From Acidobacteriota bacterium (lineage in GTDB: Bacteria > Acidobacteriota > Terriglobia > Acidiferrales > UBA7541): a stretch of 39,867 nt of DNA. The DNA lies in contig JABDFR010000025.1 in assembly GCA_013286465.1 (NCBI GenBank), forward strand, positions 1 to 39,867, given 5' to 3'. Shown here piece by piece: positions 25,100-35,081 of this stretch. The notes under the pieces were generated by a model that was given only the letters and a program-made list of their open reading frames with translations, was not told where the DNA came from and ran no database searches. Numbering within the stretch: the stretch's first letter is position 1; each line of letters begins with the position of its first letter. The position numbers and the translations under genes were made by a program.

Positions 25100-27553
25100 A
25101 TGGGAAATTTGCTGCAGGAGTTGCGGTTTGGGTTTCGGTTGATTCGCAGGAATCCGGGGTTTGCGGTTGTTGCGATCCTTGTGCTTGGGCTTGGCATTGG
25201 GGCCAATACTGCCATCTTTAGTGTCGTTAACGGGGTGCTTCTGCGGCCGCTGCCGTTTCCTGAGCCGGAGCGGCTGGTGCGGATTTGGCATACTCCGCCG
25301 GCGAAAAGCTTTCCTGGGATGACGACCTTCTCTGTCTCTGTGGCGAACTTCGTTGATTGGAGAGCTCAGTCTAAGTCGTTCGACGGTTTGGCGATGTACA
25401 GCTTCACGCATGGGACTATGACCGGCGGCAGTCAACCGCAAGTGGTGCGCATCGCGCGGGTGACTGACGGATTTTTTAGCGTGTTCCGGACGCAGCCGGT
25501 CATCGGCCGGGCGTTTACTGCCGACGAAGATCAGAGCGGGCGCGGGCAAGTGCTGATCCTGAGCGATGCGTTCTGGAAATCGCAGTTCGGAGGCGACTCG
25601 AATATTGTCGGGCGAAAAATCAGTTTTGACGGCGAGGAATATACGGTTGTCGGCGTTGCGCCGGCTAGTTTCCGATATCCGGAATGGGCGCAGGCCTGGC
25701 AACCCATGGCTTGGACCGACAAGGAGAAGGCGGTTCGCGGCGAGCATCATTCGGCCGTGGTCGGACGATTGAAGCCTGGCGTCGATTTGAAGCAAGCGCA
25801 AGCCGAGATGGACGGCATTTCTTCGAGATTGGCCGAGCAATACCCTGAGGATGACAAGGGGTGGGGCGCGATTGTCGTTCCGCTTCATGAGGACATGGTC
25901 GGGGACGTGCGGCCGGCTTTACTGGTGCTGCTCGGCGCGGTCGGTTTCGTTCTGCTGATCGCTTGCGCAAACGTGGCGAACCTGCTGTTGGCGAAAACTC
26001 TTGCGCGGCAAAAAGAGGCGGCCATTCGCGCGGTACTTGGGGCCAGCGCTGGGCGCATCGTGCGGCAAATTCTGGTCGAGACCGTGCTGCTGTCCGCGGC
26101 GGGCGGGGCGCTGGGATTTGCGCTGGCGCATTTTGGAGTGTCGGCGATTGCGGCATTTCTGGGCGAGAATCTTCCGCAAAATATGGACATCACGCCCGAC
26201 GCGGCAGTGCTCGCGTTTACCATTCTCGCGTCGCTGGGCACCGGAATTGTCGCGGGACTGGCTCCCGCTTGGCGGCTCACGAAAATAAATTTGAATGAAG
26301 CGCTGAAGTCCGGTCTTGGCCGTACGGACGCTGACACGGCTGGGAATCGCACGCGGCAGGTGCTGGTGATTTCCGAAGTGGCGCTGTCGCTGATGCTGCT
26401 GGCCGGGGCTGGGCTGATGATTCGAAGCGTGTGGAATCTGCGGCGCGTGAATCCTGGCTTTGATCCTCACAATGTTTTGACTTTCGACTTGCCTGTGGCG
26501 TCAACGCGCTTTGCCGGGCCGGCCGCGGAGATTTCATACTTCGATCAAGTTTTGGAGCGCGTGCGTGCGGTGCCGGGCGTGGAATCGGCCGGGGCTATTG
26601 ACGATTTGCCGCTGAGCGGCGAGGGCGGGTCGAACCAGCCGGTGCAAATCGAAGGACAACCCGTGGCCGCTATGGCCGATCAGCCGGAAGTATCGGTGCG
26701 CGTGATCAGTCCTGCGATGATGCACGTGCTGCGCGTTCCTCTGCTGAGTGGGCGCGAATTAAGTGAGAGCGACACGGCCGACGCGCGCAGCGTTGTACTT
26801 GTGAGCGAGACGCTAGCGAAGCGTTTCTGGCCCAACGAAAACCCGGTGGGCAAGCGATTGACGTTGACGTTTTTTCCCACGGGCGCGCCGCGCGAAATTG
26901 TTGGAGTGGTGGGCGACGTGAAGCAAGATGGGCTTGATACGCCGGAGCCGGCGGCTACTCTTTATTTTCCTGCGAAGCAGCTTTCCGTTCCGAAAAGCGA
27001 TGGCTGGCGGGCATTTTCTCTTTCGATGGCCGTGCGCACGACCGTGCCTGCGAGCAGCCTTGGGTCTGCGGTGACCGATGCCGTGCATCAAGTTAGCGCT
27101 GATCAGCCCGTAGAACACATTTCGACTATGGAGGATTTGATTGCGGTGTCGCTGGCGCCGCACAAATTTAATATGTTGATGCTGGCTTCGTTTGCCACGC
27201 TGGCTTTGTTGCTGGCTGGGGTGGGGATTTATAGCGTGCTGTCGTATGCGGTGAGACGGCGGACGCGGGAGATTGGGATTCGTATGGCGCTGGGGGCGCA
27301 GGTTCGCGATGTGTTGAATTTGGTGATCGCGGATGGGATGCGGCCTACGCTAATCGGCGTGATCATCGGGATTGGAGGCTCGCTGGCGCTTAGCCGGGTG
27401 GTGGCGAAGTTGGTGTTTGGGGTGAATCCTGCGGATCCGTCGACGTTGTTTGCGGTGGCGCTCATTCTCGGTTGCGTGGCGTTTTTGGCTTGTGTGATTC
27501 CGGCTTACCGGGCCACTAAAGTTGAGCCTATGACGGCGCTGCATGAGGAGTAG
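25100..27553 (+). CDS. MacB/FtsX-like ABC permease of the acidobacterial duplicated orphan permease (ADOP) type
   Basis: An 817-residue membrane protein with two tandem modules, each a MacB-type periplasmic core flanked by FtsX helices. The N-terminal signature is LLQELRFGFRLIRRNPGF followed by GLGIGANTAIFSVVNGVLLRPLPF. The mid helices include LLIACANVANLLLAK, a second core begins at about 430, and the end carries VRRRTREIGIRMALGA and VIPAYRATKVEP. The start at 25100 has GGAGG 7 nt upstream. ADOP proteins occur in many copies in Acidobacteriota and usually have no adjacent ATPase; none is found here either. Role uncertain, probably envelope export or mechanotransmission. Confidence 0.92.
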   Translation: MGNLLQELRFGFRLIRRNPGFAVVAILVLGLGIGANTAIFSVVNGVLLRPLPFPEPERLVRIWHTPPAKSFPGMTTFSVSVANFVDWRAQSKSFDGLAMYSFTHGTMTGGSQPQVVRIARVTDGFFSVFRTQPVIGRAFTADEDQSGRGQVLILSDAFWKSQFGGDSNIVGRKISFDGEEYTVVGVAPASFRYPEWAQAWQPMAWTDKEKAVRGEHHSAVVGRLKPGVDLKQAQAEMDGISSRLAEQYPEDDKGWGAIVVPLHEDMVGDVRPALLVLLGAVGFVLLIACANVANLLLAKTLARQKEAAIRAVLGASAGRIVRQILVETVLLSAAGGALGFALAHFGVSAIAAFLGENLPQNMDITPDAAVLAFTILASLGTGIVAGLAPAWRLTKINLNEALKSGLGRTDADTAGNRTRQVLVISEVALSLMLLAGAGLMIRSVWNLRRVNPGFDPHNVLTFDLPVASTRFAGPAAEISYFDQVLERVRAVPGVESAGAIDDLPLSGEGGSNQPVQIEGQPVAAMADQPEVSVRVISPAMMHVLRVPLLSGRELSESDTADARSVVLVSETLAKRFWPNENPVGKRLTLTFFPTGAPREIVGVVGDVKQDGLDTPEPAATLYFPAKQLSVPKSDGWRAFSLSMAVRTTVPASSLGSAVTDAVHQVSADQPVEHISTMEDLIAVSLAPHKFNMLMLASFATLALLLAGVGIYSVLSYAVRRRTREIGIRMALGAQVRDVLNLVIADGMRPTLIGVIIGIGGSLALSRVVAKLVFGVNPADPSTLFAVALILGCVAFLACVIPAYRATKVEPMTALHEE

Positions 27554-27585
27554 CGTGCGCGATATTGCGAGTCCACGAACGGCGT

Positions 27586-27870
27586 CTATTTCTCTGAGGC
27601 GGAGTCGGGAATTACTGCAGGTAATGGTTGACCGTCTGCCTGTATGGCGTGGGTCATGCAATATTCGACGAGATCGATCGCATTTTGGCCGTGAACATTG
27701 ATCGTGTGATCGGGAGCGAACTGAAGCTGGACGTGTTGGTCTGAAATTTTCTCGATGGTTCGGACTTGATTGAGGTTTATTAGGGATTGTTTTTTGTCGT
27801 CGGTTAGCAGAAAGACGAAGCGGGGGAAGACGGTACGGTAACCATCCAGGAATTTCTTAGTCTCATCCAT
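27586..27870 (-). CDS. Small hypothetical protein
   Basis: A 94-residue soluble protein with no family I recognise. It starts at 27870 with AAGGTG about 8 nt upstream, which supports a real gene. The middle (INLNQVRTIEKISDQHVQLQF) has alternating hydrophobic residues suggesting a small beta sheet, followed by a helix (NAIDLVEYCM). It lies downstream of the kinase gene on the same strand but has its own possible promoter and a palindrome in between. Confidence 0.65.
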   Translation of the reverse strand: MDETKKFLDGYRTVFPRFVFLLTDDKKQSLINLNQVRTIEKISDQHVQLQFAPDHTINVHGQNAIDLVEYCMTHAIQADGQPLPAVIPDSASEK

Positions 27871-27905
27871 TTTGTTTCACCTTTACCGGCGGAGTGGCTG
27901 TGGCG

Positions 27906-27935
27906 CTCGCCCAATTTGGGCGAGGCAGGAGTATA
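27906..27935 (-). promoter_or_regulatory. Perfect 19-nt palindrome next to a -10-like site upstream of the small gene
   Basis: CTCGCCCAA-T-TTGGGCGAG (27906-27924) is a perfect palindrome. On the minus strand TATACT (27930-27935) lies 5 bp upstream of it, so the palindrome would cover the transcript start. It could be a repressor operator, a 5'-UTR hairpin, or a terminator of the upstream kinase gene without a T-run. Confidence 0.35.
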
Positions 27936-28001
27936 AGCCGACTAGTCGTCCAGCGACAGAGCGACGGGTTCCTCGAGTCTTCTTTTTAGGCTGGATCGGA
28001 A

Positions 28002-30995
28002 TTACTGCAGCTTGGCGTATTCGGACTTGGCTTGTTTTAGGAGGGGGACGTCGGGGTCGGCGTCTTTCCAGAGCGCGAGGAAATCCTGATACGCCGCGCG
28101 CGCCTTGGCTCCATCGCCCTGCAGCGCATACGCCCGGCCTAATCCCAAATGCGCCAGCGCGCCGATTGGTTCATTTGCGACGACGCCAGAGTGGTCGAGA
28201 ATTTTCTGAAACTCGGCTACGGCGGCGCTGCCTTGGCGCGCTGCCAGATACGCTTCGCCGCGTAGGTAAACGGGGTACAGGGCTTGGCCACCAAGACCGA
28301 GTTCGTAGGGAGCGGCCGGGAGAAGCGCTTCGATGGCCTTGCTGGCGCTGCCTCCTTGCAGAGCAGCAACCGCTCGGATTGTGGGCAGGTAATTGGATTG
28401 CACAATGGTGTCTTCCGGGAAGCGCTTGGCCAGGTCGGCAGCCAGCCGCGTGGCTTGCGCCGCATCGCCCGCAAGACCCAAAGCGAAGGCCGCTATAGCT
28501 TCCACGTCTTTGCCGTTCGAGAGAGCCAGCGCGGCCTGCGCCTGTTGCTTGGCCAGGCTCATGTTGCCCACCAGCGCCTCGCGCCACGCAGCTTCTGCCT
28601 CGTAGTTTGCCGCTGTCTCTTTTTCATCTGCTCGCTGCGCCGATTCGGACGCGCGCCTCGTCAGTTCGCGTGCTTTGGAAAACTGCCCGGCATAAGCGGC
28701 AGTGTCGGATTCGGTATCGAGTATGACGTCTTCGAATCCGGGCTTTCCCATCAGCGCTGCCGCCTCACGCTCCATTCCTGCCGCATCGTGCTGGAGGAAA
28801 TTAATGAAGTAGAGCTGAAGGTGATTTGCAGGATTATCCAGATTGTGGGCTTGCGCCTCCTGCGCGGTCGCCCGGGCTTCATCCAGGCGATCGACCAACA
28901 AATAGGTGTTGACGAGGTTCGTGTAGTTGACTCCGTCGGGACTGAGTTTCAGCACCTCCTGATTCGCAGCGAGGGCCTTATCGTAGTCGCCCAGGAACTC
29001 GTAGATGGCGCCCAAGTTAGCGGTGGGAGTGGCGTCGCGCGGGTAGGTCTGCACCCACAACTCATAGGCCTTGCGCGCTGCTTCCAGGTTCCCGGTGACG
29101 AACTGCTCATAGTGCGAAGCGATGTAAAACTTCTCGCGCTCGCTTACCCGTTCCCTCAGCTCGTAGGCCTTGCGAGTATTCTCGGCCGCCCGAGCGGTCT
29201 CGCCGAGGTTGCGGTAGTTCGTCGCCAGCCGCGCGTAGGCCATGGCAAAATTGGGGTCCAGGCTGACGGCGCGCTGGAAGAACGGGACAGCAGCAGCGTT
29301 ATCGCGCTTCACTATCTCAGTCTGATAACCCAAGCTGTAGGCTTGCAGCGCCTCCAGCGATGGCGTGGTCACGTTCTCCGCTGGCGCGTCATACTTCTGC
29401 ACCGAGGCCAGCGATTCGCCCAGCTTCACGCGCACCTTCGCCGCCGCCTCGCCCAGGGCTTTGAGCACCTGTTCTTTGTTGCTGGCGGTGGCCTGCTCGT
29501 TCGCCAGCACGTCGCCGCTGCGGCAATTCACCGCTTTTAGCCCGACGACATACTGGCTGCCCAGACTGGAAATCGAGCCTTCGATGGTCGCGGCGCCGGC
29601 GGTGCGCTGGCAGACTTCGCGGGCCAGCTCGCGCGTGAGCCGCGCGTCCTTGGGCTGCGCCATCAGCGCCAGCGTTTGCGCCACGCGATCATCGGAAAGC
29701 AAATTCAGAAATGGCGACTGTTCCAGTTGCGCCGACAGCCCCTGCCGCAGCGTGCCGTCGAACACCGCATCGCTCGTCGTGTTCGTGAAATCGGCAAGGA
29801 CGATGGTATCTTTTTCCGTCAAAGGCGCGGCACGATGCGACCGCACGTAGAGACCGCCGGCGATGAGCGCTGCGATCACCACCACTGCCGCCGGAACCGC
29901 GATCTTCCAGAGTTTTTTACCGCCGGTCGCCGGAAGCTCGGCGGCTTGCACAGAAGACGAAGAACCAGCGGCCGCAACAGAAGCGGACGAGCCGGATGGG
30001 CGCGCTGCCGAAACTTGCGAGCTCGAATCGCGCGCTGCCGGCACTGTTCCCGAACTCCCCGGCACGGATCCCGAGACCGACGACGCGCTGCCGTGCCGGG
30101 ATTCCGTTTCGCGTTTCAGCCGCTTCAGATCGGCGCGCATGTCGGCGGCGTGCTGATAGCGCGTTTCGCGATCTTTTTCGAGCGCCTTATCGATGACGTC
30201 TTCGAGTTTCGCAGGAATATCCGGGTTTAGACGCAGCGCTGGAACTGGATCCGCGTCCAGAATTTCCCGGAAGATCACACCCGAGCTTTCACCGCGGAAG
30301 GGCAGCATTCCCGTGGTCATTTCGTAGAGCACTGCGCCGAAAGAAAAAAGATCGCTGCGCGCATCCAATTCCCTGGCGCGAACTTGCTCCGGCGACATGT
30401 AGGAAACGGTCCCGAGCGTCGAGCCCGGACTGGTGAGGTGCTCGGCATTCACGTCGGCGAGCTCGTTTGTGGCAAGGGTAGCGTCGGCGGCGCCAGCTTC
30501 GCGCTTGGCGGTCTGCTTGGCCAGGCCGAAATCGAGAATCTTGGCATGCCCGCGTTTGGTCACGAAAATATTGGCGGGCTTGATATCGCGGTGAACGATG
30601 CCTTCGACGTGAGCGGCGTCGAGTGCGTCGGCAATTTCGATGGAGAGCTCGAGCACCGCTTCGATTTCCATCGGACGGCCGCTGATGCGATGCTTCAGAG
30701 TGACGCCGTCGAGATATTCCATGACGATGTAAGCTTTGCCGTTGTCGTCGCCGATTTCGTAGATAGTGCAGATATTCGGATGGTTCAGCGCGGACGCCGC
30801 TTGCGCTTCGCGCTGGAAACGCGCCAATGCTTGCGGATCTCGAGCCACTTGATCGGGAAGAAACTTCAGGGCCACGAAGCGGTGAAGGGTGATGTCCTCA
30901 GCTTTGTAAACTACACCCATTCCGCCGCCACCGAGCTTTTCGATGATGCGGAAGTGGGAGATGGTGCTGCCGATTAACGAGGACGAATCCGCCAT
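28002..30995 (-). CDS. Membrane Ser/Thr protein kinase with TolB-like and TPR region
   Basis: A 997-residue Hanks-type kinase. Kinase domain about 15-290: Gly-loop GGGGMG (22-27), Lys44 (VALK), Glu63, HRDIKPAN (135-142), DFG (155-157) and [10 protein letters not shown] (195-204). A Ser/Pro/Ala-rich juxtamembrane stretch (300-358) and one membrane span (363-384) follow. The outer part begins with a TolB/FlgO-like segment ([16 protein letters not shown], about 398) and continues with many TPR-like helical pairs (about 550-990). This layout is common in Acidobacteriota. All catalytic residues are present. The ATG at 30995 has no Shine-Dalgarno, but a near-consensus promoter ends 9 nt upstream. 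Confidence 0.94.
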   Translation of the reverse strand: MADSSSLIGSTISHFRIIEKLGGGGMGVVYKAEDITLHRFVALKFLPDQVARDPQALARFQREAQAASALNHPNICTIYEIGDDNGKAYIVMEYLDGVTLKHRISGRPMEIEAVLELSIEIADALDAAHVEGIVHRDIKPANIFVTKRGHAKILDFGLAKQTAKREAGAADATLATNELADVNAEHLTSPGSTLGTVSYMSPEQVRARELDARSDLFSFGAVLYEMTTGMLPFRGESSGVIFREILDADPVPALRLNPDIPAKLEDVIDKALEKDRETRYQHAADMRADLKRLKRETESRHGSASSVSGSVPGSSGTVPAARDSSSQVSAARPSGSSASVAAAGSSSSVQAAELPATGGKKLWKIAVPAAVVVIAALIAGGLYVRSHRAAPLTEKDTIVLADFTNTTSDAVFDGTLRQGLSAQLEQSPFLNLLSDDRVAQTLALMAQPKDARLTRELAREVCQRTAGAATIEGSISSLGSQYVVGLKAVNCRSGDVLANEQATASNKEQVLKALGEAAAKVRVKLGESLASVQKYDAPAENVTTPSLEALQAYSLGYQTEIVKRDNAAAVPFFQRAVSLDPNFAMAYARLATNYRNLGETARAAENTRKAYELRERVSEREKFYIASHYEQFVTGNLEAARKAYELWVQTYPRDATPTANLGAIYEFLGDYDKALAANQEVLKLSPDGVNYTNLVNTYLLVDRLDEARATAQEAQAHNLDNPANHLQLYFINFLQHDAAGMEREAAALMGKPGFEDVILDTESDTAAYAGQFSKARELTRRASESAQRADEKETAANYEAEAAWREALVGNMSLAKQQAQAALALSNGKDVEAIAAFALGLAGDAAQATRLAADLAKRFPEDTIVQSNYLPTIRAVAALQGGSASKAIEALLPAAPYELGLGGQALYPVYLRGEAYLAARQGSAAVAEFQKILDHSGVVANEPIGALAHLGLGRAYALQGDGAKARAAYQDFLALWKDADPDVPLLKQAKSEYAKLQ

Positions 30996-31004
30996 TGCTC
31001 GCAG

Positions 31005-31033
31005 ATTCTAGGTTGCGCTCTAAAACAAGTCAA
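31005..31033 (-). promoter_or_regulatory. Strong sigma-70 promoter of the Ser/Thr kinase gene
   Basis: Minus-strand TTGACT (31028-31033) and TAGAAT (31005-31010) are separated by 17 bp, each 5/6 to consensus. The -10 ends only 9 nt before the kinase ATG, so the transcript should start at or within about 3 nt of the start codon (leaderless). Confidence 0.65.
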
Positions 31034-31068
31034 CGAACGAGACTCAACCCATTCGCACATTGCGGGAC

Positions 31069-31097
31069 TTGACCGGGTCTCGGGCGTCTCGTAATTT
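31069..31097 (+). promoter_or_regulatory. Possible promoter of acetyl-CoA synthetase gene
   Basis: TTGACC (31069-31074) and TAATTT (31092-31097) are 17 bp apart, 84 nt before the ATG at 31182. The -35 is good and the -10 weak; an overlapping TTATAG just downstream could serve instead. Confidence 0.3.
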
Positions 31098-31181
31098 ATA
31101 GCCGCAGCGCGTTTCGCGTTACTCGCCCGCATTGTTACGGCGGCGTTAATGCCTTGATTGGGGCTCGCTGAGGAGACATCG

Positions 31182-33134
31182 ATGCAAGAATTCGATCCGC
31201 ACGTTCTCGATGAAAAGCCGATTCCGCCGCCTGCGGATTTCGCCAAGAAGGCGCGCATTGGCTCGATGGAAGAGTACGAGGAGATGTACGCCGCGGCCGC
31301 TGCGGATCCGCAAGCCTTCTGGGCCGAGGAAGCTAAGAATATCGATTGGTTTGAGCAGCCGACGAAAGTGCTTGACTGGAAAGTGCCGCATGCGAAGTGG
31401 TTTGTTGGCGGCAAGCTGAACGTCTCGCACAACTGCCTCGATCGTCATCTCGAGAAGAATGAAAATAAGCCGGCGCTGCTTTGGGAAGCTGAGGATGGCG
31501 CCACGCTGCAATTGACTTATGCCGAGCTGCACGAGCGCGTCTGCCAATTTGCCAATGTGCTGCTTTCGCTGGGCGTGAAGCCTACCGATTGCGTTGCGAT
31601 TTACATGCCTATGATTCCGGAATTGCCTATCGCTATGCTGGCTTGCGCGCGTGTTGGGGCTGTACATTCGATCGTGTTTGGTGGGTTTAGCGCCGTGGCG
31701 CTTGCCGATCGCATCGCCGATGCCAAATCGAAAATCCTGATTACCGCTGATGGCGGCTTTCGCCGCGGAAAAGTTGTCGCCCTCAAGGACACCGCTGACG
31801 CGGCTTTGGAAAAATGTCCGACCATTCAAAAATCGATCGTTGTTAAGCGCACCGGCGAAAAAGTCGCTTGGAAAGATGGCCGGGATCTGTGGTGGCACGA
31901 ACTGGTCGAGAAATCTCCCAAGGATTGCCCGGCGCCGGCTTTCGATTCCGAGCATCCGCTTTTCATTCTTTATACTTCCGGCACTACCGGGAAGCCGAAG
32001 GGCGTGCTGCACACTTCGGCCGGCTACTTGCTGCAAACGCAGTGGAGCACTCGCTTGGTTTTCGATCTGCGCGATGACGACGTTTACTGGTGCACGGCCG
32101 ACATTGGTTGGGTCACGGGGCACAGTTACATGGTTTACGGGCCGCTTGCTAATGCCGCTAGCATTGTGATGTACGAAGGCGCTCCGGATTTTCCGCGCAA
32201 GGATCGTTTCTGGGACATTATCGAGCGCTACAAAGTTTCGATCTTCTATAGCTCGGCTACCGCCGTGCGGGCGTTTATGGCCTGGGGCATGGAATGGATC
32301 GATCCGCATGATCTCAGTTCGCTGCGATTGTTGGGCACTGTCGGCGAGCCGATTAATCCCGCGGCGTGGAAGTGGTATTCGGAGGCGATTGGCAAGGGGA
32401 AATGCCCGATCGTTGATACCTGGTGGCAAACCGAGACTGGCTCGATCATGATTTCGCCTTTGCCTGGTGCTACGCCGACTAAACCCGGGTGCGCGACGAA
32501 GCCGCTTCCCGGCGTGGCCGCGCGCGTGGTCACGATGCAAGGCGAAAGCGTAAAGCCCGGCGAAACTGGCTACCTTATTCTTGAGCGGCCGTGGCCTTCG
32601 ATGCTGCGCACCATTTATGGCGATGATGAGCGCTTTCAGCGCGATTATTGGAGCCGTATTCCCGGCGTTTATTTCACCGGCGACGCGGCGCAAATCGATA
32701 AGGATGGCTACATCTGGGTGCTTGGCCGCGTCGATGATGTGATTAAGGTTGCCGGCCATCGCCTGAGCTCGATGGAAATTGAAAGTGCGTTAGTCAGCCA
32801 TCCTGCGGTCGCTGAGGCTGCTGTCGTGGCGCGGCCTGATGACATTAAGGGCGAGGCCATCGTTACGTTCGTGATCTTGCGCTCGGGTCATAAGCCTTCG
32901 AAAGAATTGCGCGCGGCGCTGAGCGACCACATCGCGACCACCATCGGCACCATCGCGCGGCCTGCGGAAATCCATTTCGCCGATCTGCTGCCGAAAACAC
33001 GCAGCGGCAAAATCATGCGTAGGCTGCTGCGCGAAGTGGCGCAGAAAGGCGCCATCTCCGGCGACACCACTACGCTGGAAGATTTATCGGTAATCGACAG
33101 ACTGGCTAAAGCTAAAGGCATCGACGAAGAGTAA
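31182..33134 (+). CDS. acsA: Acetyl-CoA synthetase (AMP-forming)
   Basis: Activates acetate to acetyl-CoA through acetyl-AMP. From the ATG at 31182 (AGGAG at 31171-31175) it has 650 residues, the family's usual length. Visible: the N-terminal ACS extension, the P-loop [11 protein letters not shown] (264-274), WQTETGSIM of the acetate/AMP site, a hinge region near [15 protein letters not shown], and [14 protein letters not shown] near residue 610, whose Lys is the catalytic and acetylation-regulated residue. The gene stands alone, divergent from the kinase. An earlier TTG at 31158 lacks a ribosome site. Confidence 0.96.
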   Translation: MQEFDPHVLDEKPIPPPADFAKKARIGSMEEYEEMYAAAAADPQAFWAEEAKNIDWFEQPTKVLDWKVPHAKWFVGGKLNVSHNCLDRHLEKNENKPALLWEAEDGATLQLTYAELHERVCQFANVLLSLGVKPTDCVAIYMPMIPELPIAMLACARVGAVHSIVFGGFSAVALADRIADAKSKILITADGGFRRGKVVALKDTADAALEKCPTIQKSIVVKRTGEKVAWKDGRDLWWHELVEKSPKDCPAPAFDSEHPLFILYTSGTTGKPKGVLHTSAGYLLQTQWSTRLVFDLRDDDVYWCTADIGWVTGHSYMVYGPLANAASIVMYEGAPDFPRKDRFWDIIERYKVSIFYSSATAVRAFMAWGMEWIDPHDLSSLRLLGTVGEPINPAAWKWYSEAIGKGKCPIVDTWWQTETGSIMISPLPGATPTKPGCATKPLPGVAARVVTMQGESVKPGETGYLILERPWPSMLRTIYGDDERFQRDYWSRIPGVYFTGDAAQIDKDGYIWVLGRVDDVIKVAGHRLSSMEIESALVSHPAVAEAAVVARPDDIKGEAIVTFVILRSGHKPSKELRAALSDHIATTIGTIARPAEIHFADLLPKTRSGKIMRRLLREVAQKGAISGDTTTLEDLSVIDRLAKAKGIDEE

Positions 33135-33451
33135 TCTTCGGGCCGGTGCGAGGGGGCGGGGACCCGGCTCGGTTTGGTTTTTCGTGCTTCACATCGAAAC
33201 CAAAATCGAAACGTCCTTATTTGAGCGCGTGCGCATTTGCGAGTCTGATGGGCTGTGGGGAAGACCGAGTCGCTTCACGCGGAGTTGATGGCCTACGATT
33301 TCGCTGGGAGTACACGGACGGGCGCGTCGATTGCTTTGCAATCGCACAGCGATTCACCGGCGCTCCTACGAGGAACTTCAGATGACGCAGAGCACCCCGA
33401 CAGAGCCGATCAACACCCAAAGCCAGCCCGGGAGCGAGGCAAACCCGCTCC
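33135..33451. other. Intergenic region between convergent acsA and SDR genes
   Basis: No supported gene. It contains a 7-bp inverted repeat CGATTGC-TTT-GCAATCG (33328-33344). At the SDR end is a hairpin GGGAGCG/CGCTCCC (33430-33436 with 33446-33452). That stem takes in the G of the SDR TAG stop codon (33452-33454), so the stop is built into the hairpin unit (minus-strand GTAGGGAGCGGG, akin to family C). Confidence 0.6.
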
Positions 33452-34234
33452 CTACTTTGGGGCGAATAATTTCGCGGCTGCGCGCGTTACGAATCTCCGC
33501 GGCACGAGCCGCTCGGCGTGCGCGCTGGCGTAATTTGCGAATCCCGAAATTACATAGCTCTTCCCTGCTGCTAGCGCCTCTAGCCCCACGCGGGCGACTT
33601 TCTGGGGCGTCTCCTGCCGTTTAAATTTCTTAGGCTGGCCGGCTACCTGCTGGAACTCGGTGGTCGTCGATCCGGGGCAAAGCGCGCAGACTCGCACGCC
33701 GAACTGCGCGACTTCTTCCGCCAACCCTTCGGCAAATAAAAGATCGAATGCCTTCGAAGCTGCATAGACCGAAATGTATGGCACCGCTTGAAAGGAAGCC
33801 GTCGAAGCCAAAATTAAAATATCGCCGCGGCGCCGCTGCACCATCCCCGGCAAATAGAGATGAGTGAGATGTACCACCGCGGCGCAATTCACTTGGACCA
33901 TCCCGATTTGCGGCTCGAGCGGAGATTCCGCGAATCGGCCGTAATGCCCAAACCCTGCATTGTTGATCAGCAAATCGAGTTCGATCCCCTTGCCCGACGT
34001 AAATGCATAAATTTCACGCGGCGCTGAACTCTGTTCCAAATCTGCGGTTACAATCTCGACGCGAATTTTGTTCGCCGCCGACAATTCCGCGGCAAGCTTT
34101 TCCAGCCGCTCGCGCCGCCGGGCCGTCAAAACCAGATTCGTCCCGCCGGCGGCCAGCAAGCGGGCCAATTCAACACCGATGCCCGCGCTCGCTCCGGTAA
34201 CCAGAGCCCATTTTCCTCGCCATCGATCGATCAT
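33452..34234 (-). CDS. Short-chain dehydrogenase/reductase
   Basis: A 260-residue NAD(P)-dependent oxidoreductase of the classical SDR type. Cofactor motif TGASAGIG (14-21), NNAGFGHYG, the catalytic Ser in STASFQAVPY and YAASK with catalytic Tyr and Lys are present. The TARRRER stretch after the second strand favours NADP(H). The start at 34234 has GGAGG 6 nt upstream. Substrate unknown; the closest-looking group is the DltE/YqjQ-like cluster. It ends in a GC-rich hairpin. Confidence 0.9.
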   Translation of the reverse strand: MIDRWRGKWALVTGASAGIGVELARLLAAGGTNLVLTARRRERLEKLAAELSAANKIRVEIVTADLEQSSAPREIYAFTSGKGIELDLLINNAGFGHYGRFAESPLEPQIGMVQVNCAAVVHLTHLYLPGMVQRRRGDILILASTASFQAVPYISVYAASKAFDLLFAEGLAEEVAQFGVRVCALCPGSTTTEFQQVAGQPKKFKRQETPQKVARVGLEALAAGKSYVISGFANYASAHAERLVPRRFVTRAAAKLFAPK

Positions 34235-34591
34235 CAGTCGCCTCCATCTGAGTCGCTCATCAAATCATAGCGCGGCGCAAAAGAACAGAAAGTCACACCT
34301 GCATCGGGAGGTACAAACCGCTCAGTTTCAAATTGGAAGCCGCAATCCATGAACGTGTTTCTCGGCGGCTCGCTAAGGAATTTATCGGGCGGACGCGGTG
34401 TTTTAATGTGGGGAAGGTCGGGGTGTTGGTGGAAGTCTGAGTCCGCCGTTGATCGCGCTTGTTGTTTGCAGTTGAGGTCGTAAGAGCCGGCGGGACGCCA
34501 GCGTTACGCGAGTTGGCGCGATTTGAGGAAGCCGCCCGGCAGGAAAACTTCGAGGGGACAAGTCTTGACGGACTGATTCAGAAGGAAGAAT
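34235..34591. other. Intergenic region with a degenerate family A repeat
   Basis: No supported gene; the plus-strand frame 34459-34728 looks accidental and runs into the PGPGW gene. At 34478-34507 a unit resembling the right arm of the 20050-20218 element is seen (TCGTAAGAGCCGGCGGGACG...), with small deletions and substitutions. Confidence 0.5.
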
Positions 34592-34843
34592 TCAAGAAAC
34601 GCGCGCACCGGGGACCACTCTGCGGGCCACGACCGCGGCGCGCAAGCGCAGGCCGAGTTCTTTCATGGTATCTAGCAGCTTACGGGCCCAGGCGAACTCG
34701 GCGGCCAACGTCGCGAGTCCCAACATGAAGAGTAAGAGTCCGGGGCCTGGCGTGGGAATGGCGATGATTCCTAGCACCAGCAGCGCAAATCCGAAGGCGT
34801 TTCGTGCCCAGCGCTTCGCTTCGAGCATCGCTCGCGAGATCAT
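34592..34843 (-). CDS. PGPGW-type small transmembrane protein
   Basis: An 83-residue protein with two adjacent hydrophobic segments around the signature IPTPGPGLLLFMLGLATLAA followed by EFAWARKLLD. This is the pattern of the PGPGW transmembrane family (here PGPGL). Function unknown. The ATG at 34843 has GGAGA 5 nt upstream and is preferred over the ATG at 34870, whose AGGA is too close. It is divergent from the adenosine-specific kinase gene. Confidence 0.8.
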   Translation of the reverse strand: MISRAMLEAKRWARNAFGFALLVLGIIAIPTPGPGLLLFMLGLATLAAEFAWARKLLDTMKELGLRLRAAVVARRVVPGARVS

Positions 34844-35081
34844 GATGTTCTCCGAATTGCCCGGTGCCATTCCTATCGACGATTTCTGCGGTACATGAAT
34901 CCCTTGAGCTCTGCTGCTGCACGCGTTGCGTGCGCAGTGTTGATTGCACTTTCGTGGCCATCTTCCGCGGGCGCTTGCCTCCTCGCTACTCGCTGTCGAT
35001 AATGGACTTCGCTCGCGCGTACTTTCGCGCTGGGCGTGGTGCTTTTCTGTATCGGGAATTTTCTACCTACGCGAGGGCAAG

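Noticed and set aside
28284-29540. 418-codon open frame on the plus strand
   Set aside because: Antisense to the Ser/Thr kinase gene, no family motifs; shadow frame.
31146-32759. 537-codon open frame on the minus strand
   Set aside because: Lies entirely antisense to acetyl-CoA synthetase, with low-complexity Arg/His composition and no ribosome site; a high-GC shadow frame.
34459-34728. 89-codon plus-strand frame
   Set aside because: Starts in a degenerate repeat and runs antisense into the PGPGW gene; Arg/Pro-rich translation.
34894-35001. 35-codon plus-strand frame with signal-like sequence (MNPLSSAAARVACAVL)
   Set aside because: Very short, no ribosome site, ends in the leader of the adenosine-kinase-like gene; probably chance.
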